Positions 1 through 7,987 of a DNA stretch of 64,000 nt are shown piece after piece (positions within the stretch are counted from its first letter, which is position 1; each line of letters opens with the position of its first letter). The DNA is from CAZVLE01 sp964627855. GTDB lineage: Bacteria; Bacillota; Dethiobacteria; DTU022. Under the pieces are notes generated by a model, which worked only from the letters and a program-made list of their open reading frames with translations, had not been told where the DNA came from and ran no database searches. The stretch is from assembly GCA_964627855.1 (NCBI GenBank), contig CAZVLE010000098.1, positions 1 through 64,000 on the forward strand, given 5' to 3'. The translations under genes were made by a program, and so were the position numbers.

Positions 1-1
1 T

Positions 2-88
2 GATGAAGATTATGAAAGAGTAGAGGAAGCAGTTTACCGCATGCGCACCGACGGCAGTGGATTTGAACTGGTACTGGAGGCGGAATAA
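2..88 (+). CDS. C-terminal end of a beta-propeller-like protein (partial)
   Basis: The open frame from base 2 to the TAA at 86-88 gives 28 residues and has no start inside the window. The tail contains YRMRTDGSG followed by FELVLEAE. This resembles the strand motif 'IYRMKTDGSG' of DUF5050 or TolB-like propeller repeats common in clostridial surface proteins. Only the last blade is visible, so the assignment is tentative. The next gene is on the opposite strand. Bases 89-268 hold no recognisable gene. Confidence 0.5.
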   Translation, partial: DEDYERVEEAVYRMRTDGSGFELVLEAE

Positions 89-268
89 AAGGTTATTGAA
101 TGATCGATGACAGCACCGAGCTACTCTATAATAAAAGAACTTTTAAAAAACATAAATTAGTGGTCAGGATTACAAGGAGGCCAGGCTGGTGAACAACAGC
201 AGCGTTTTAAATGGCCATCTATTCAAAAACAGCCTTGAAAGCTACGTTGCAGAAGCTGCATGAGCTGT

Positions 269-2197
269 TTATTCAAGCTCAAATACCCCTGTATAGAGCT
301 GGTAATAGCGTCCTTTTTCAGTAATCAATTTTTCGTGGTCACCTCTTTCAATGATCTGACCGTCTTCGATAACCATGATCACATCGGAGTTTTGCACCGT
401 GGAAAGGCGGTGAGCAATAACAAACACAGTGCGCCCCCGCATCAATGAGTCCATACCCTGCTGGACTATCGCCTCTGTGCGGGTGTCAATTGAAGAAGTA
501 GCCTCATCAAGGATCATTACCGGAGGATCAGCCACGGCAGCCCGGGCAATGGAGATTAACTGGCGCTGCCCCTGGGAAAGGCCATTGCCATCACCGGAAA
601 GTTCAGTCTGGTAACCCTGGGGCAGCATGCGAATAAAGCTGTCGGCGTTGGCCAGTCTGGCAGCGGCTATACATTCTTCATCGGTTGCATCCAGGCGGCC
701 ATAGCGAATATTATCCATAACCGTCCCGGAAAAAAGATGGACATCCTGCAAGACCATACCAAGCGAGCTGCGCAGATCGCTTTTCCTGATCTTGTTAATG
801 TTAATGCCATCGTAGCGAATTTTCCCATCGGCAAGGTCGTAAAAGCGGTTAATTAAATTTGTAATCGTCGTTTTGCCGGCTCCGGTTGCCCCGACCAGAG
901 CCAGTTTTTGACCTGGCTCGGCATAGAGGGTTATGTTCTTTAGAACCAGTTCATCTTCATTGTAGCCAAAATCGACATCATAGAAACGGACCTCTCCCTT
1001 TAGTTCGGTATAATTAACTGAACCATCTTCACAGGACTTCCAGGCCCAGCAATCAGTCCGCTCTTCTGTTTCAAAAAGAGTACCATTATCGGACTTGACG
1101 TTAACCAGGGTGATGTCACCATGATCAATTTCACTTTTTTCGTCCAGCAGCTGAAAGATCCTTTCAGCCCCGGCCAGAGCCATGATAATTGAGTTAAGCT
1201 GCTGGGTGACATGAGCCAGAGGGTTAATAAAGCTTCTTGACAGCTGCAGGAAGGAAGCAATCATACCAAGAGTTATTACTCCGACCCCGCTCAAGCTAAT
1301 ATTAGTAACACCGCTAATGGCCAGGGCGCCACCGATTACAGCAACCATAACATAAAGGATATAACCAAGGTTGAGGGTGATCGGCATTAAAATGTTGGCA
1401 TACTTGTTGGCTTCGGTGCTGTGATAACCCAGTAGATCATTTCTTTGATCAAACTGTTTTTTTACCACCTCTTCATGGTTAAAAACTTTGACAACTTTCA
1501 GGCCGCTGATCATCTCTTCGATATAACCATTAACTTCACCCAGCGATTGCTGCTGCTTGACAAAAAAGGCTCCGCTTCTTCCGGCGATAAATGCAATAAT
1601 GCGCAGGGTGAGAAAGGTAAACAGCAGCACGAACAGGGTCATCCAAAAACTTAAGTAAAGCATTGACAGTAAAACGGAGACCATGGTCACCAGAGAAGAG
1701 ATGACCTGGGGCAGGCTCATCGTGATCATCTGGCGCAGGGTATCGGCATCATTGGTATAGTAGCTCATAACATCTCCGTGACTGTGACTATCAAAAAAAC
1801 GGACCGGTAGAGATTGCATATGACTGAACATGTCATCCCTGATCTTTTTCAGCACACCCTGGCCTACATCTACCATGGTCCAATTGTAAAAAAGAGTGGC
1901 CAGGGTACCGGCAAGATAAATGGCCCCCATGATCAGAATAACACGAAAAAGGCCGGAAAAATCGGGTACGCCTTCGAGTAGAAGTGGGGTGATGTAATCG
2001 TCGATTAACACTCTCAGGAAAAGAGCCGAAATAACCAGGGTAAATGAGCTGACCATGATCGAGATGAAAACCAAAATCAGCTGCTTCTTATAAGTGCCGA
2101 TATAAGAGAAAAGTCTCTTGAAGATAGCCGGGTTGATCTTGCGCAGATCCGGCTTAACGTGCATCCCGGGGCGAGGTCCGATGGCTCTAGGAGGCAA
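269..2197 (-). CDS. ABC exporter half-transporter, catalytically competent subunit
   Basis: This is a fused membrane and ATPase half-transporter (about 642 residues) of the MsbA/LmrD/YheH type. Six membrane segments fill the first 330 residues or so. The ATPase domain has Walker A GATGAGKT near 436, signature LSQGQ near 530, Walker B ILDEA near 562 with the catalytic Glu, and an H-loop reading AHRLSTV. An extra acidic stretch of about 40 residues lies between the membrane part and the ATPase. The preferred start is TTG at 2197, eight bases after AAAGGAGG. A GTG at 2206 overlaps that ribosome site. The gene overlaps the preceding ABC gene, and the two should form a heterodimer. The substrate is unknown; lipids or drugs are typical. 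Confidence 0.9.
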   Translation of the reverse strand: MPPRAIGPRPGMHVKPDLRKINPAIFKRLFSYIGTYKKQLILVFISIMVSSFTLVISALFLRVLIDDYITPLLLEGVPDFSGLFRVILIMGAIYLAGTLATLFYNWTMVDVGQGVLKKIRDDMFSHMQSLPVRFFDSHSHGDVMSYYTNDADTLRQMITMSLPQVISSLVTMVSVLLSMLYLSFWMTLFVLLFTFLTLRIIAFIAGRSGAFFVKQQQSLGEVNGYIEEMISGLKVVKVFNHEEVVKKQFDQRNDLLGYHSTEANKYANILMPITLNLGYILYVMVAVIGGALAISGVTNISLSGVGVITLGMIASFLQLSRSFINPLAHVTQQLNSIIMALAGAERIFQLLDEKSEIDHGDITLVNVKSDNGTLFETEERTDCWAWKSCEDGSVNYTELKGEVRFYDVDFGYNEDELVLKNITLYAEPGQKLALVGATGAGKTTITNLINRFYDLADGKIRYDGININKIRKSDLRSSLGMVLQDVHLFSGTVMDNIRYGRLDATDEECIAAARLANADSFIRMLPQGYQTELSGDGNGLSQGQRQLISIARAAVADPPVMILDEATSSIDTRTEAIVQQGMDSLMRGRTVFVIAHRLSTVQNSDVIMVIEDGQIIERGDHEKLITEKGRYYQLYTGVFELE

Positions 2198-3941
2198 TGA
2201 GTCCACCTCCTTTTACCTGCGATTGGTAAACCTCACGGTAAATCTGGCTGATTTCTAAGAGCTGATCATGAGTTCCGACGGCGCTAATAGATCCATCATC
2301 CATGACGATGATCTGGTCGGCATCTTCTACTGAGGTTATCCTCTGGGAAATAATCAGCTTGGTGACATAGGGCATTTCCTCGCGCAGGGCCCGGCGCAAG
2401 CGGGCTTCCGTTCCAGTATCAACTGCACTGGTTGAATCGTCGAGAATAAGAATTTTTGGTTTTTTCAGCAAAGCTCTGGCTATACATAAACGCTGTTTCT
2501 GACCGCCTGAAATGTTTGCCCCGCCCTGCTCAATATGGGTGTCGTACTGTTTTGGAAAGCCTTCAATAAACTCGTCGGCCTGAGCCAGCCGGCAGGCCTC
2601 AATAAGGTCTGCATCAGTAGCTTCACTGTTGCCCCAGCGCAAGTTTTCTTTAACTGTGCCTGAAAAGAGAACATTTTTCTGTAATACAACCGCCACCTGA
2701 TCGCGCAAAACATGCAGATCGTAGTCTCGCACATCAACTCCACCGACGAGCAACCGCCCAGCAGTAACATCATAGAGGCGGGGAATCAACTGCACAAGGG
2801 TAGTTTTTGCCGAGCCGGTACCACCTATGATGCCGACTGTTTCTCCTTCTTTAATGATCAGGCTGATATCTTTCAGGCACTTTGCATCAGCAGCCTTACT
2901 ATAGCAGAAAGTGACATTTTCGAATTTAATGTCACCTCCGGCCACTGTGCTGACGGGCTCTTCCTTATTCTTCAAGTCGCTTTCTTCATTGAGCACCTCC
3001 ACGATCCTTTCTGCAGAGGCCCGGGAGATTGTGATCATCACAAGGACCATGGAAAGCATCATCAGGCTCATTAAGATCTGCATCGTATAAGTCATCAGAC
3101 TCATCAGCTGACCGGTACTTAAACCGAGAGCAGGATTATTGCCACCGGCCACGATTGCCCTCGCTCCGAACCATGATAACAATAACATGGAAGCATACAT
3201 GGAAAACTGGACCAGGGGCATATTAAAGGCAATTATTTTTTCGGCCAGGGAAAAATCATTGAAAATGGCCTGGGAGATCCGTCCGAATTTTTCTTTCTCA
3301 TAGCCTTCCCGGTTATGAGATTTAACAACCCGGATCCCCCGTACATTTTCCTGGACAACCCTGTTGAGGCGATCGTAGGTTTTAAAGACACGCTTGAAAA
3401 CAGGGTAAGCTCTGGTCATGATCAAGTAAAGCCCCAACCCAAGGAAGGGAATAGCCGCTAAAAATATCAAAGAAAGGCGGGAATCAATGCTGAAAGCAGC
3501 TGTTAAAGAAAAGATAATCATAATCGGACTGCGGGCAGCCAGGCGGATAATCATTTGCATGGCATGCTGAACATGGGTTATATCGGTAGTAAGCCTCGTG
3601 ATAATACTGGAGGTGGAAAATTTATCTATATTGGAAAATGAAAAGGTCTGTACGTTGTAAAAAATGTCGCGGCGCAGGTTCCTTGCAAAACCGGCCGAGG
3701 CGATGGCAGAGCTCCTGCCGGCCTGAGCTCCAAAAAAGAGTGAAAGTAGAGCCAGGGACAAAAGAATCAGGCCAAGCCTTAAAACCAGGTTCATGTTACC
3801 ATCATCAATACCAAAATCAATTAGACTGGCCATCAGGAAAGGGATAGCAACCTCGAGGACCACTTCACAGGTGACAAAAACCGGTGTTTTGAGAGCTTCT
3901 TTTCTATATTCACGCAGGCTTCCTGCCAGTCGCTTGATCAT
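2187..3941 (-). CDS. ABC exporter half-transporter, degenerate-site subunit
   Basis: This is the partner half-transporter (584 residues) with an N-terminal six-helix membrane domain and a C-terminal ATPase. Walker A is GGTGSAKT near 363, with Ala in place of the usual Gly before Lys. The signature ISGGQ lies near 457. Walker B reads ILDDS near 489, with Asp instead of the catalytic Glu. The switch motif is SQRITSV, with Gln instead of His. This Asp/Gln pair is the known pattern of the non-hydrolysing site in heterodimeric exporters such as TM287/288. The start is ATG 3941, nine bases after AGGAGG, and it is first in a two-gene operon. The ribosome-site choice removes eight residues from the longest frame. 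Confidence 0.9.
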   Translation of the reverse strand: MIKRLAGSLREYRKEALKTPVFVTCEVVLEVAIPFLMASLIDFGIDDGNMNLVLRLGLILLSLALLSLFFGAQAGRSSAIASAGFARNLRRDIFYNVQTFSFSNIDKFSTSSIITRLTTDITHVQHAMQMIIRLAARSPIMIIFSLTAAFSIDSRLSLIFLAAIPFLGLGLYLIMTRAYPVFKRVFKTYDRLNRVVQENVRGIRVVKSHNREGYEKEKFGRISQAIFNDFSLAEKIIAFNMPLVQFSMYASMLLLSWFGARAIVAGGNNPALGLSTGQLMSLMTYTMQILMSLMMLSMVLVMITISRASAERIVEVLNEESDLKNKEEPVSTVAGGDIKFENVTFCYSKAADAKCLKDISLIIKEGETVGIIGGTGSAKTTLVQLIPRLYDVTAGRLLVGGVDVRDYDLHVLRDQVAVVLQKNVLFSGTVKENLRWGNSEATDADLIEACRLAQADEFIEGFPKQYDTHIEQGGANISGGQKQRLCIARALLKKPKILILDDSTSAVDTGTEARLRRALREEMPYVTKLIISQRITSVEDADQIIVMDDGSISAVGTHDQLLEISQIYREVYQSQVKGGGLIAS

Positions 3942-4301
3942 TAAAGCTAACCTCCTACTCAGCAAGACAAGGGAAGAACATTATTACAACATTACTATTA
4001 TACATTAACCATTTCACCAGACCTTAAAATTTTGCTGACTTGCTAAAAAGGAGTTGGCTTAAAAAAACTAGCCCGTTGTCAGACTGCCAGGTTTCAGGTT
4101 ACCTGACAGCGAACTGTGAATTAGGTGCTTCAAGATTAGCTCAGCTAAACCATTTTTATTCTATTCTCCTTATATTTAACCAGTTTATTCCCAAAGCAAG
4201 TTCTACAGTGAACAATGGTGTAGCATTTAGACTGGGAAGTATTTTTGGTAGAATTAAGTCTGGGATGTTTTCCTTGATCCTAAGGGAGAAGGAGATAAAA
4301 A

Positions 4302-4454
4302 ATGACAGACTTAAATTCTACGACATTCAAGCATCTGACACTTGATGACCGGACCGAGATCCAAATGTGCCTGGACCAAGGTATGACCTTCAAGGCAATC
4401 ACCGCCCGCGTAGGGAAGGACCAGACAACTATTTCCATGGGAGTCAAGCAGTAG
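4302..4454 (+). pseudogene. IS30-family transposase N-terminal remnant
   Basis: A 50-codon frame begins at ATG 4302, seven bases after GGAG, and stops at TAG 4452. It reads like the N-terminal helix-turn-helix of IS30 transposases: KHLTLDDRTEIQMCL, then GMTFKAITARVGKDQTTIS. Full IS30 transposases are over 300 residues with a DDE domain, and nothing matching that follows. About 100 bases upstream (4195-4300) may be the old left end of the element. No right end was found, so this is a dead fragment. The rest of 3942-4301 shows nothing else supportable. Confidence 0.7.
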
Positions 4455-4507
4455 AACAGGGAACCCAGTTCCTTGTCTCATGAAATGTAACCCTCTTCAC
4501 GCATAAA

Positions 4508-4570
4508 AAATAAATCCTTACCCTCCTAAGGCAATTAGCCTCTTTTAAAAGCAAGGGTAAAGATTTATTT
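4508..4570 (-). terminator. Intrinsic terminator after the GYF_2 gene
   Basis: A 16-base stem (4508-4523 against 4555-4570, one mismatch) encloses about 31 bases. Read on the minus strand it ends in a T-rich run (TTTATTTTTT). It lies 19 bases beyond the stop of the minus-strand gene at 4589. The long loop makes it less than ideal. Confidence 0.55.
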
Positions 4571-4588
4571 GTTGGTTAAATTTGTCGG

Positions 4589-5224
4589 TTAATATGTAGC
4601 TTTGCTCCGGGCAAGCACTACTTTAAACTTCCAACCCTGCCCGGTTACTATTTGTTTAAAGGCATCGCGCAGGCTGCCGTAGTCAAACTGGTAATCATAA
4701 ACCAGTTCTCCACCAGGAGCATAACCTTTTTCTCTGCTTTTCTGGAAAAGCTCAATGCCCTTTATTTTTCTTTTCTGCATCCCAACCTGGAAAGAAAGAC
4801 CTGCCGACGTTTCCTTGAGCATTTCCCAGTAATAGGCTGTCTTCTCCCTTTCATTGAACAGGAGTTGTGCTGTATAAATAACCTTTTTTTTACCGCTATA
4901 CCAGCTGCTATCAGTAACTTCACTGGTTATAACCACATCTGTGTCACTGCCCCTGGTTATTTGGAAAGGTCCTGCTTCACTAAAATCAAGTATTTCCTGC
5001 AGTAAAACTTCCCTGGCTGAATCGGCCGTTGCTTCATAAGCAGACTGGAACCCTGGCATTGAATCAACTAAGCCGGAAACGCTTTCAACCGGAGCCCAAT
5101 CAATCATTGTTTGGTTCCAAACCAAATCCCCGGCATAGAAACCATCTTCCCGGGCCATTTTATAAAACTGCTCATCACTGAAGGGACCACTCTGCTCGCC
5201 ATTACGGTAAAGATGCCATTCCAT
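4589..5224 (-). CDS. GYF_2-domain protein of unknown function
   Basis: This is a 211-residue soluble protein. Residues 1-50 form a GYF_2 module: WHLYRNGEQSGPFSDEQF, then DLVWNQTMIDWAPV, with the typical GPFS turn and a Trp near the end. Such modules usually bind proline-rich or other peptides. The remaining 150 residues have no motif I recognise. The start is ATG 5224, since AAGGAGAG sits seven bases upstream; an in-frame ATG at 5281 lacks a ribosome site. It is a single gene with its own terminator. The role is unknown. Confidence 0.75.
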   Translation of the reverse strand: MEWHLYRNGEQSGPFSDEQFYKMAREDGFYAGDLVWNQTMIDWAPVESVSGLVDSMPGFQSAYEATADSAREVLLQEILDFSEAGPFQITRGSDTDVVITSEVTDSSWYSGKKKVIYTAQLLFNEREKTAYYWEMLKETSAGLSFQVGMQKRKIKGIELFQKSREKGYAPGGELVYDYQFDYGSLRDAFKQIVTGQGWKFKVVLARSKATY

Positions 5225-5541
5225 TTTTTTCGCTCTCCTTGTTAGTTTTTGAAATCGCAACAATATACCATAATATAACAATTTCTGGCGTTATTTGGTG
5301 CCTGCCCTAATTATAGTCACCCGTTTCTTTCATTGCAAGCATTATATATTACATAATTCATATTTATAATGCTTATGTAAACTTGACAGGTCTTAAGTTC
5401 TGGCTTTCGGTTAGTGTTGCTAATAACTTAACTTCCGGCACTGCAGCTCCAGGACTACAAAAAGATGGACTTGTGGCTTATTAATTCGCCATAGCATTAT
5501 CGTTGTCTGATAATTAAAGTTAAGCAACACCGAGTTTTCAC

Positions 5542-5570
5542 TTGACCGCTAAAATATATTAGGATAAAAT
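5542..5570 (+). promoter_or_regulatory. Sigma-A-type promoter of the tupA leader
   Basis: TTGACC (5542-5547) and TAAAAT (5565-5570) are separated by 17 bases. Transcription would start around 5577, directly ahead of the riboswitch-like leader. The stretch 5225-5541 before it shows no gene or other structure I can support. Confidence 0.7.
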
Positions 5571-5587
5571 GCACCTGTAACTTAATT

Positions 5588-5715
5588 GAATATGGTCCAC
5601 CTTCGATTCATTGTTTTCTAAGGCAAGCCTGATTTTGCTATGAATGATGGACGCCAGGGTATAGCCGGAAACAGCTGTGCCTCCCGTTGAGGAAAGAAGG
5701 TTTGGTAGTTTAAGA
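5588..5715 (+). promoter_or_regulatory. Moco/tungsten-cofactor (Tuco-type) riboswitch
   Basis: The leader contains GCCTCCCGT followed by GGAAAG (5678-5696). I recall this as the conserved core of the Moco RNA motif, as in the E. coli moaA leader. It is preceded by CCAGGG and an eight-pair helix, GGTATAGC (5657-5664) with GCTGTGCC. Outer pairing TCCA (5596-5599) with TGGA (5648-5651) can close the structure. Moco aptamers respond to molybdenum cofactor, and variants near tungsten genes are thought to sense tungsten cofactor. Placement between a promoter and a terminator ahead of a tungstate-binding protein gene fits tungsten sensing. The ligand is inferred. Confidence 0.75.
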
Positions 5716-5720
5716 AGAGT

Positions 5721-5755
5721 ATCGCATTTTCCAACGGGGATCTGCGATTTTTTTT
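5721..5755 (+). terminator. Regulatory intrinsic terminator in the tupA leader
   Basis: ATCGCA (5721-5726) pairs with TGCGAT (5743-5748), followed by an uninterrupted T run to 5755. It sits after the aptamer and 41 bases before tupA. This arrangement suggests control by transcription termination, either premature stop with cofactor bound or readthrough without it. Confidence 0.75.
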
Positions 5756-5796
5756 GCCCGCATAACATAAATAAGAAATGGACGGTAAATTCACTG

Positions 5797-6699
5797 ATGT
5801 TTCAGGGTAAAAGTTTATTCATCAAAATCTCATTTGCTTTGCTAATTTCAACTTCTATATTCTTTGTTTTTAGCTGCACCGAGCAAGCAGCCCCCTTGGA
5901 AGAGCAGGTTTTAGAATCTGAGGAAGAAGAGGAAACCAGCCCGGTCGAGATAATTGACCGTATCATATTGGCGACAACAACCAGCACCTACGATTCAGGC
6001 CTGCTTGACTTTTTAAACCCTAATTTCACTGAGCAAATGGGAATTGAGGTCCAGGTAGTATCGCAGGGAACCGGTGCTGCGCTTGAAACCGGGGCACGCG
6101 GTGATGCCGATGTTTTGCTAGTGCACGACAGGGATTCCGAACTGGCACTGGTAGAGGAAGATGCCTTAGTCAACCGCTTTGATGTCATGTATAACGACTT
6201 TATTATCGTTGGGCCTGCTGAAGATCCGGCCGGTTTGCTTTCAGTATCATCTGTTGTCGATGCCTTTAATTTAATTGCAGATAGTGAATTGGTCTTTGTT
6301 TCCCGTGGGGATGACTCCGGCACGCACCGTATGGAATTGCGTCTCTGGAATAATGCCGGTATCGATCCCTCAGGCCAGGGCTGGTATCAATCAGTTGGCC
6401 AGGGTATGGGTGATACCTTAAATATGGCCAATGAACAGCTGGGCTATGCCATGACCGACCGCGGAACTTATGTATCGATGATGGATAACCTGGACCTGAT
6501 AATCGTTCTCGAAGGTGATCCGGCCCTCTTTAACCAGTATGGTATAATGGCTGTTAACCCCGCTGTCCATCCCGCTGTTAAGTACGATTATGCCCTGATG
6601 TATGTGGAATTCCTGATGTCTGAGAAAGGACAAGCCCTAATCGAAGCGTACCAGGTCAACGGGGAAACTCTCTTCTTTGCCGGATACGGGCTGGAGTAA
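5797..6699 (+). CDS. tupA: Tungstate ABC transporter substrate-binding lipoprotein
   Basis: This 300-residue extracytoplasmic binding protein captures tungstate for import. A signal peptide ends in the lipobox VFSC (Cys27), followed by an acidic linker. The mature part shows the TupA hallmarks ATTTSTYDSGLLDFL, GTGAALETGARGDADVLLVH, FVSRGDDSGTHRMEL and MTDRGTYVSM. The start is ATG 5797. A longer in-frame start at 5677 lies inside the riboswitch and is unlikely. The ribosome site is weak. The permease and ATPase genes tupB and tupC, usually downstream, are not in this window. Expression is probably controlled by the leader riboswitch. Confidence 0.88.
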   Translation: MFQGKSLFIKISFALLISTSIFFVFSCTEQAAPLEEQVLESEEEEETSPVEIIDRIILATTTSTYDSGLLDFLNPNFTEQMGIEVQVVSQGTGAALETGARGDADVLLVHDRDSELALVEEDALVNRFDVMYNDFIIVGPAEDPAGLLSVSSVVDAFNLIADSELVFVSRGDDSGTHRMELRLWNNAGIDPSGQGWYQSVGQGMGDTLNMANEQLGYAMTDRGTYVSMMDNLDLIIVLEGDPALFNQYGIMAVNPAVHPAVKYDYALMYVEFLMSEKGQALIEAYQVNGETLFFAGYGLE

Positions 6700-6795
6700 G
6701 ATTTAATTGCCATACGAGTTGATCACATTAGTGCTGTAAGGTATTGTCTCAACATAGCTGCACCTTTTCAGTTTGATCAGACATACAGAATGGAA

Positions 6796-6813
6796 GGGGT
6801 GTGCCCCTTTTTT
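6796..6813 (+). terminator. Intrinsic terminator after tupA
   Basis: GGGG-TGTG-CCCC (6796-6807) extends by flanking A/T pairs and is followed by six T. It lies about 100 bases after the tupA stop, so the gene is probably monocistronic. Confidence 0.65.
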
Positions 6814-6982
6814 AAAACATTTTCAGAGTTAAGAATGGCCACACCGCTCTTGAGTTATTATCTGAACAGATGCCTGGAAGAAATAATCTTTCTTAACAAT
6901 TATACGATTGACAAAAAGACCGGGCATCTTACAAAGCTGACTTAAAACTATGCTCATAACTTATAGTAATATCCATCTCATC

Positions 6983-7010
6983 GGCGGGGCCTGTGCCCCG
7001 CCATTATTTT
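6983..7010 (+). terminator. Strong GC hairpin between tupA and the YeeE genes
   Basis: A perfect eight-pair stem, GGCGGGGC with GCCCCGCC, has a four-base loop and is followed by ATTATTTT on the plus strand. It lies in the convergent gap (6700-7037) and could stop readthrough from both sides. No gene is supported in this gap. Confidence 0.55.
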
Positions 7011-7037
7011 GCTTTAAAAAGCAGGGATATTCTTTCT

Positions 7038-7454
7038 CTATAGTTCGAACTTCGCTTCTTTTAAAAGAGCGTAAATGTAGGTGCCGAAAACCATCCCCAG
7101 GAACGTAAACAGAGCATAAAACTTCCCCTCACCGATCTGGGCCAAGACCGTTCCCGGACAAGCTCCTGAGATTCCCCAGCCAATTCCGAAAATGGCAGCG
7201 CCAAGCAGACTGTAGCGGCTCAGTTTTTTGTGACTGACCTTTAATGCTTCACCGCTACGAACCGGCCTGGCAAAACGCTTGAGTATTTGCATGCCCAGGG
7301 CTCCGGTAATAATCGCTGTTATCATCACCCAGGCCAGGGTTAAATCCTGCCCCGTAAACATCCCCACGATGAGGTCATAATTAGAAGCGCCAACACGGCT
7401 TAAAACAAAGCCAAAGAGTATGCCAAAAAGCAGAAATCCCGTCTTTTTATTCAT
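7038..7454 (-). CDS. YeeE/YedE-family half permease (second half)
   Basis: This 138-residue membrane protein has four hydrophobic segments and the conserved motif GISGACPGT near residue 95. It is the family's Cys-containing signature for sulfur compound (thiosulfate-type) transport. It is one half of a split YeeE/YedE protein. ATG 7454 overlaps the TAA of the partner gene (TAATG) and lies nine bases after GGGAGG. A GTG at 7460 is too close to the ribosome site. It should work with the neighbouring half permease and the CstB-like enzyme encoded upstream. Confidence 0.82.
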   Translation of the reverse strand: MNKKTGFLLFGILFGFVLSRVGASNYDLIVGMFTGQDLTLAWVMITAIITGALGMQILKRFARPVRSGEALKVSHKKLSRYSLLGAAIFGIGWGISGACPGTVLAQIGEGKFYALFTFLGMVFGTYIYALLKEAKFEL

Positions 7455-7987
7455 TACCACAGCCCTCCCATCAACATTACCCGTACTAAGTTGGCGGCCA
7501 GGATGCCACCCAGGAGAAAAAAGATGGTGGCGATCACACTCGAAAAATGCAGGTTAGCAATACCATGAATACTGTGACCCGAGGTGCAGCCACCGGCAAT
7601 TCTTGCCCCGAGGCCAAGCAGCAGTCCTCCGCAGAAAAACCAGATTGCTTTAAGCAGGGCAGGCCATGACACCAGGGTTGTAAATCTGCCCATAGTGAGA
7701 TTAAACGCCAGGTTGCCCGATAAGAGTGCGGCAAGAAACCCGCCCAGAATTATTCCGACAATAAAATAAACTCGCCAGCTTAACGTTTCTGCAAAATCTT
7801 TCTTGATCCATTGCAGTTTACGCGCAGGGGGAATAGCAATTTTGACCAGGTTACCGTAACCGGTAGAAACCCCGAGAGCGGTGTTGAAATAGTAATAAAG
7901 CAGGGGGACGATCAAACCGATAATGATTCCCCCGGCCCAAAAAGGCCATGGATTGATAAAAACAGCCTGCAGGATGGAGCCAATCAT
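7454..7987 (-). CDS. YeeE/YedE-family half permease (first half)
   Basis: This 177-residue inner-membrane protein has about five hydrophobic segments. The motif GARIAGGCTSGHSI near residue 135 contains the family Cys and marks the first half of YeeE/YedE transporters, which move thiosulfate or related sulfur species. The start overlaps the stop of the CstB-like gene (ATGA), and its own stop overlaps the next start. The three genes are therefore translationally coupled. Together the two halves probably form a full pore. Confidence 0.82.
   Translation of the reverse strand: MIGSILQAVFINPWPFWAGGIIIGLIVPLLYYYFNTALGVSTGYGNLVKIAIPPARKLQWIKKDFAETLSWRVYFIVGIILGGFLAALLSGNLAFNLTMGRFTTLVSWPALLKAIWFFCGGLLLGLGARIAGGCTSGHSIHGIANLHFSSVIATIFFLLGGILAANLVRVMLMGGLW

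Noticed and set aside
4040..4345. 101-codon plus-strand frame near the IS30 remnant
   Set aside because: No ribosome site or motif, and it runs across the start of the transposase fragment in another frame.
5677..5796. Upstream extension of tupA
   Set aside because: It lies inside the riboswitch and terminator and would place a soluble segment before the signal peptide.
6790..6945. Short plus-strand frame after tupA
   Set aside because: It contains the tupA terminator and has no ribosome site.
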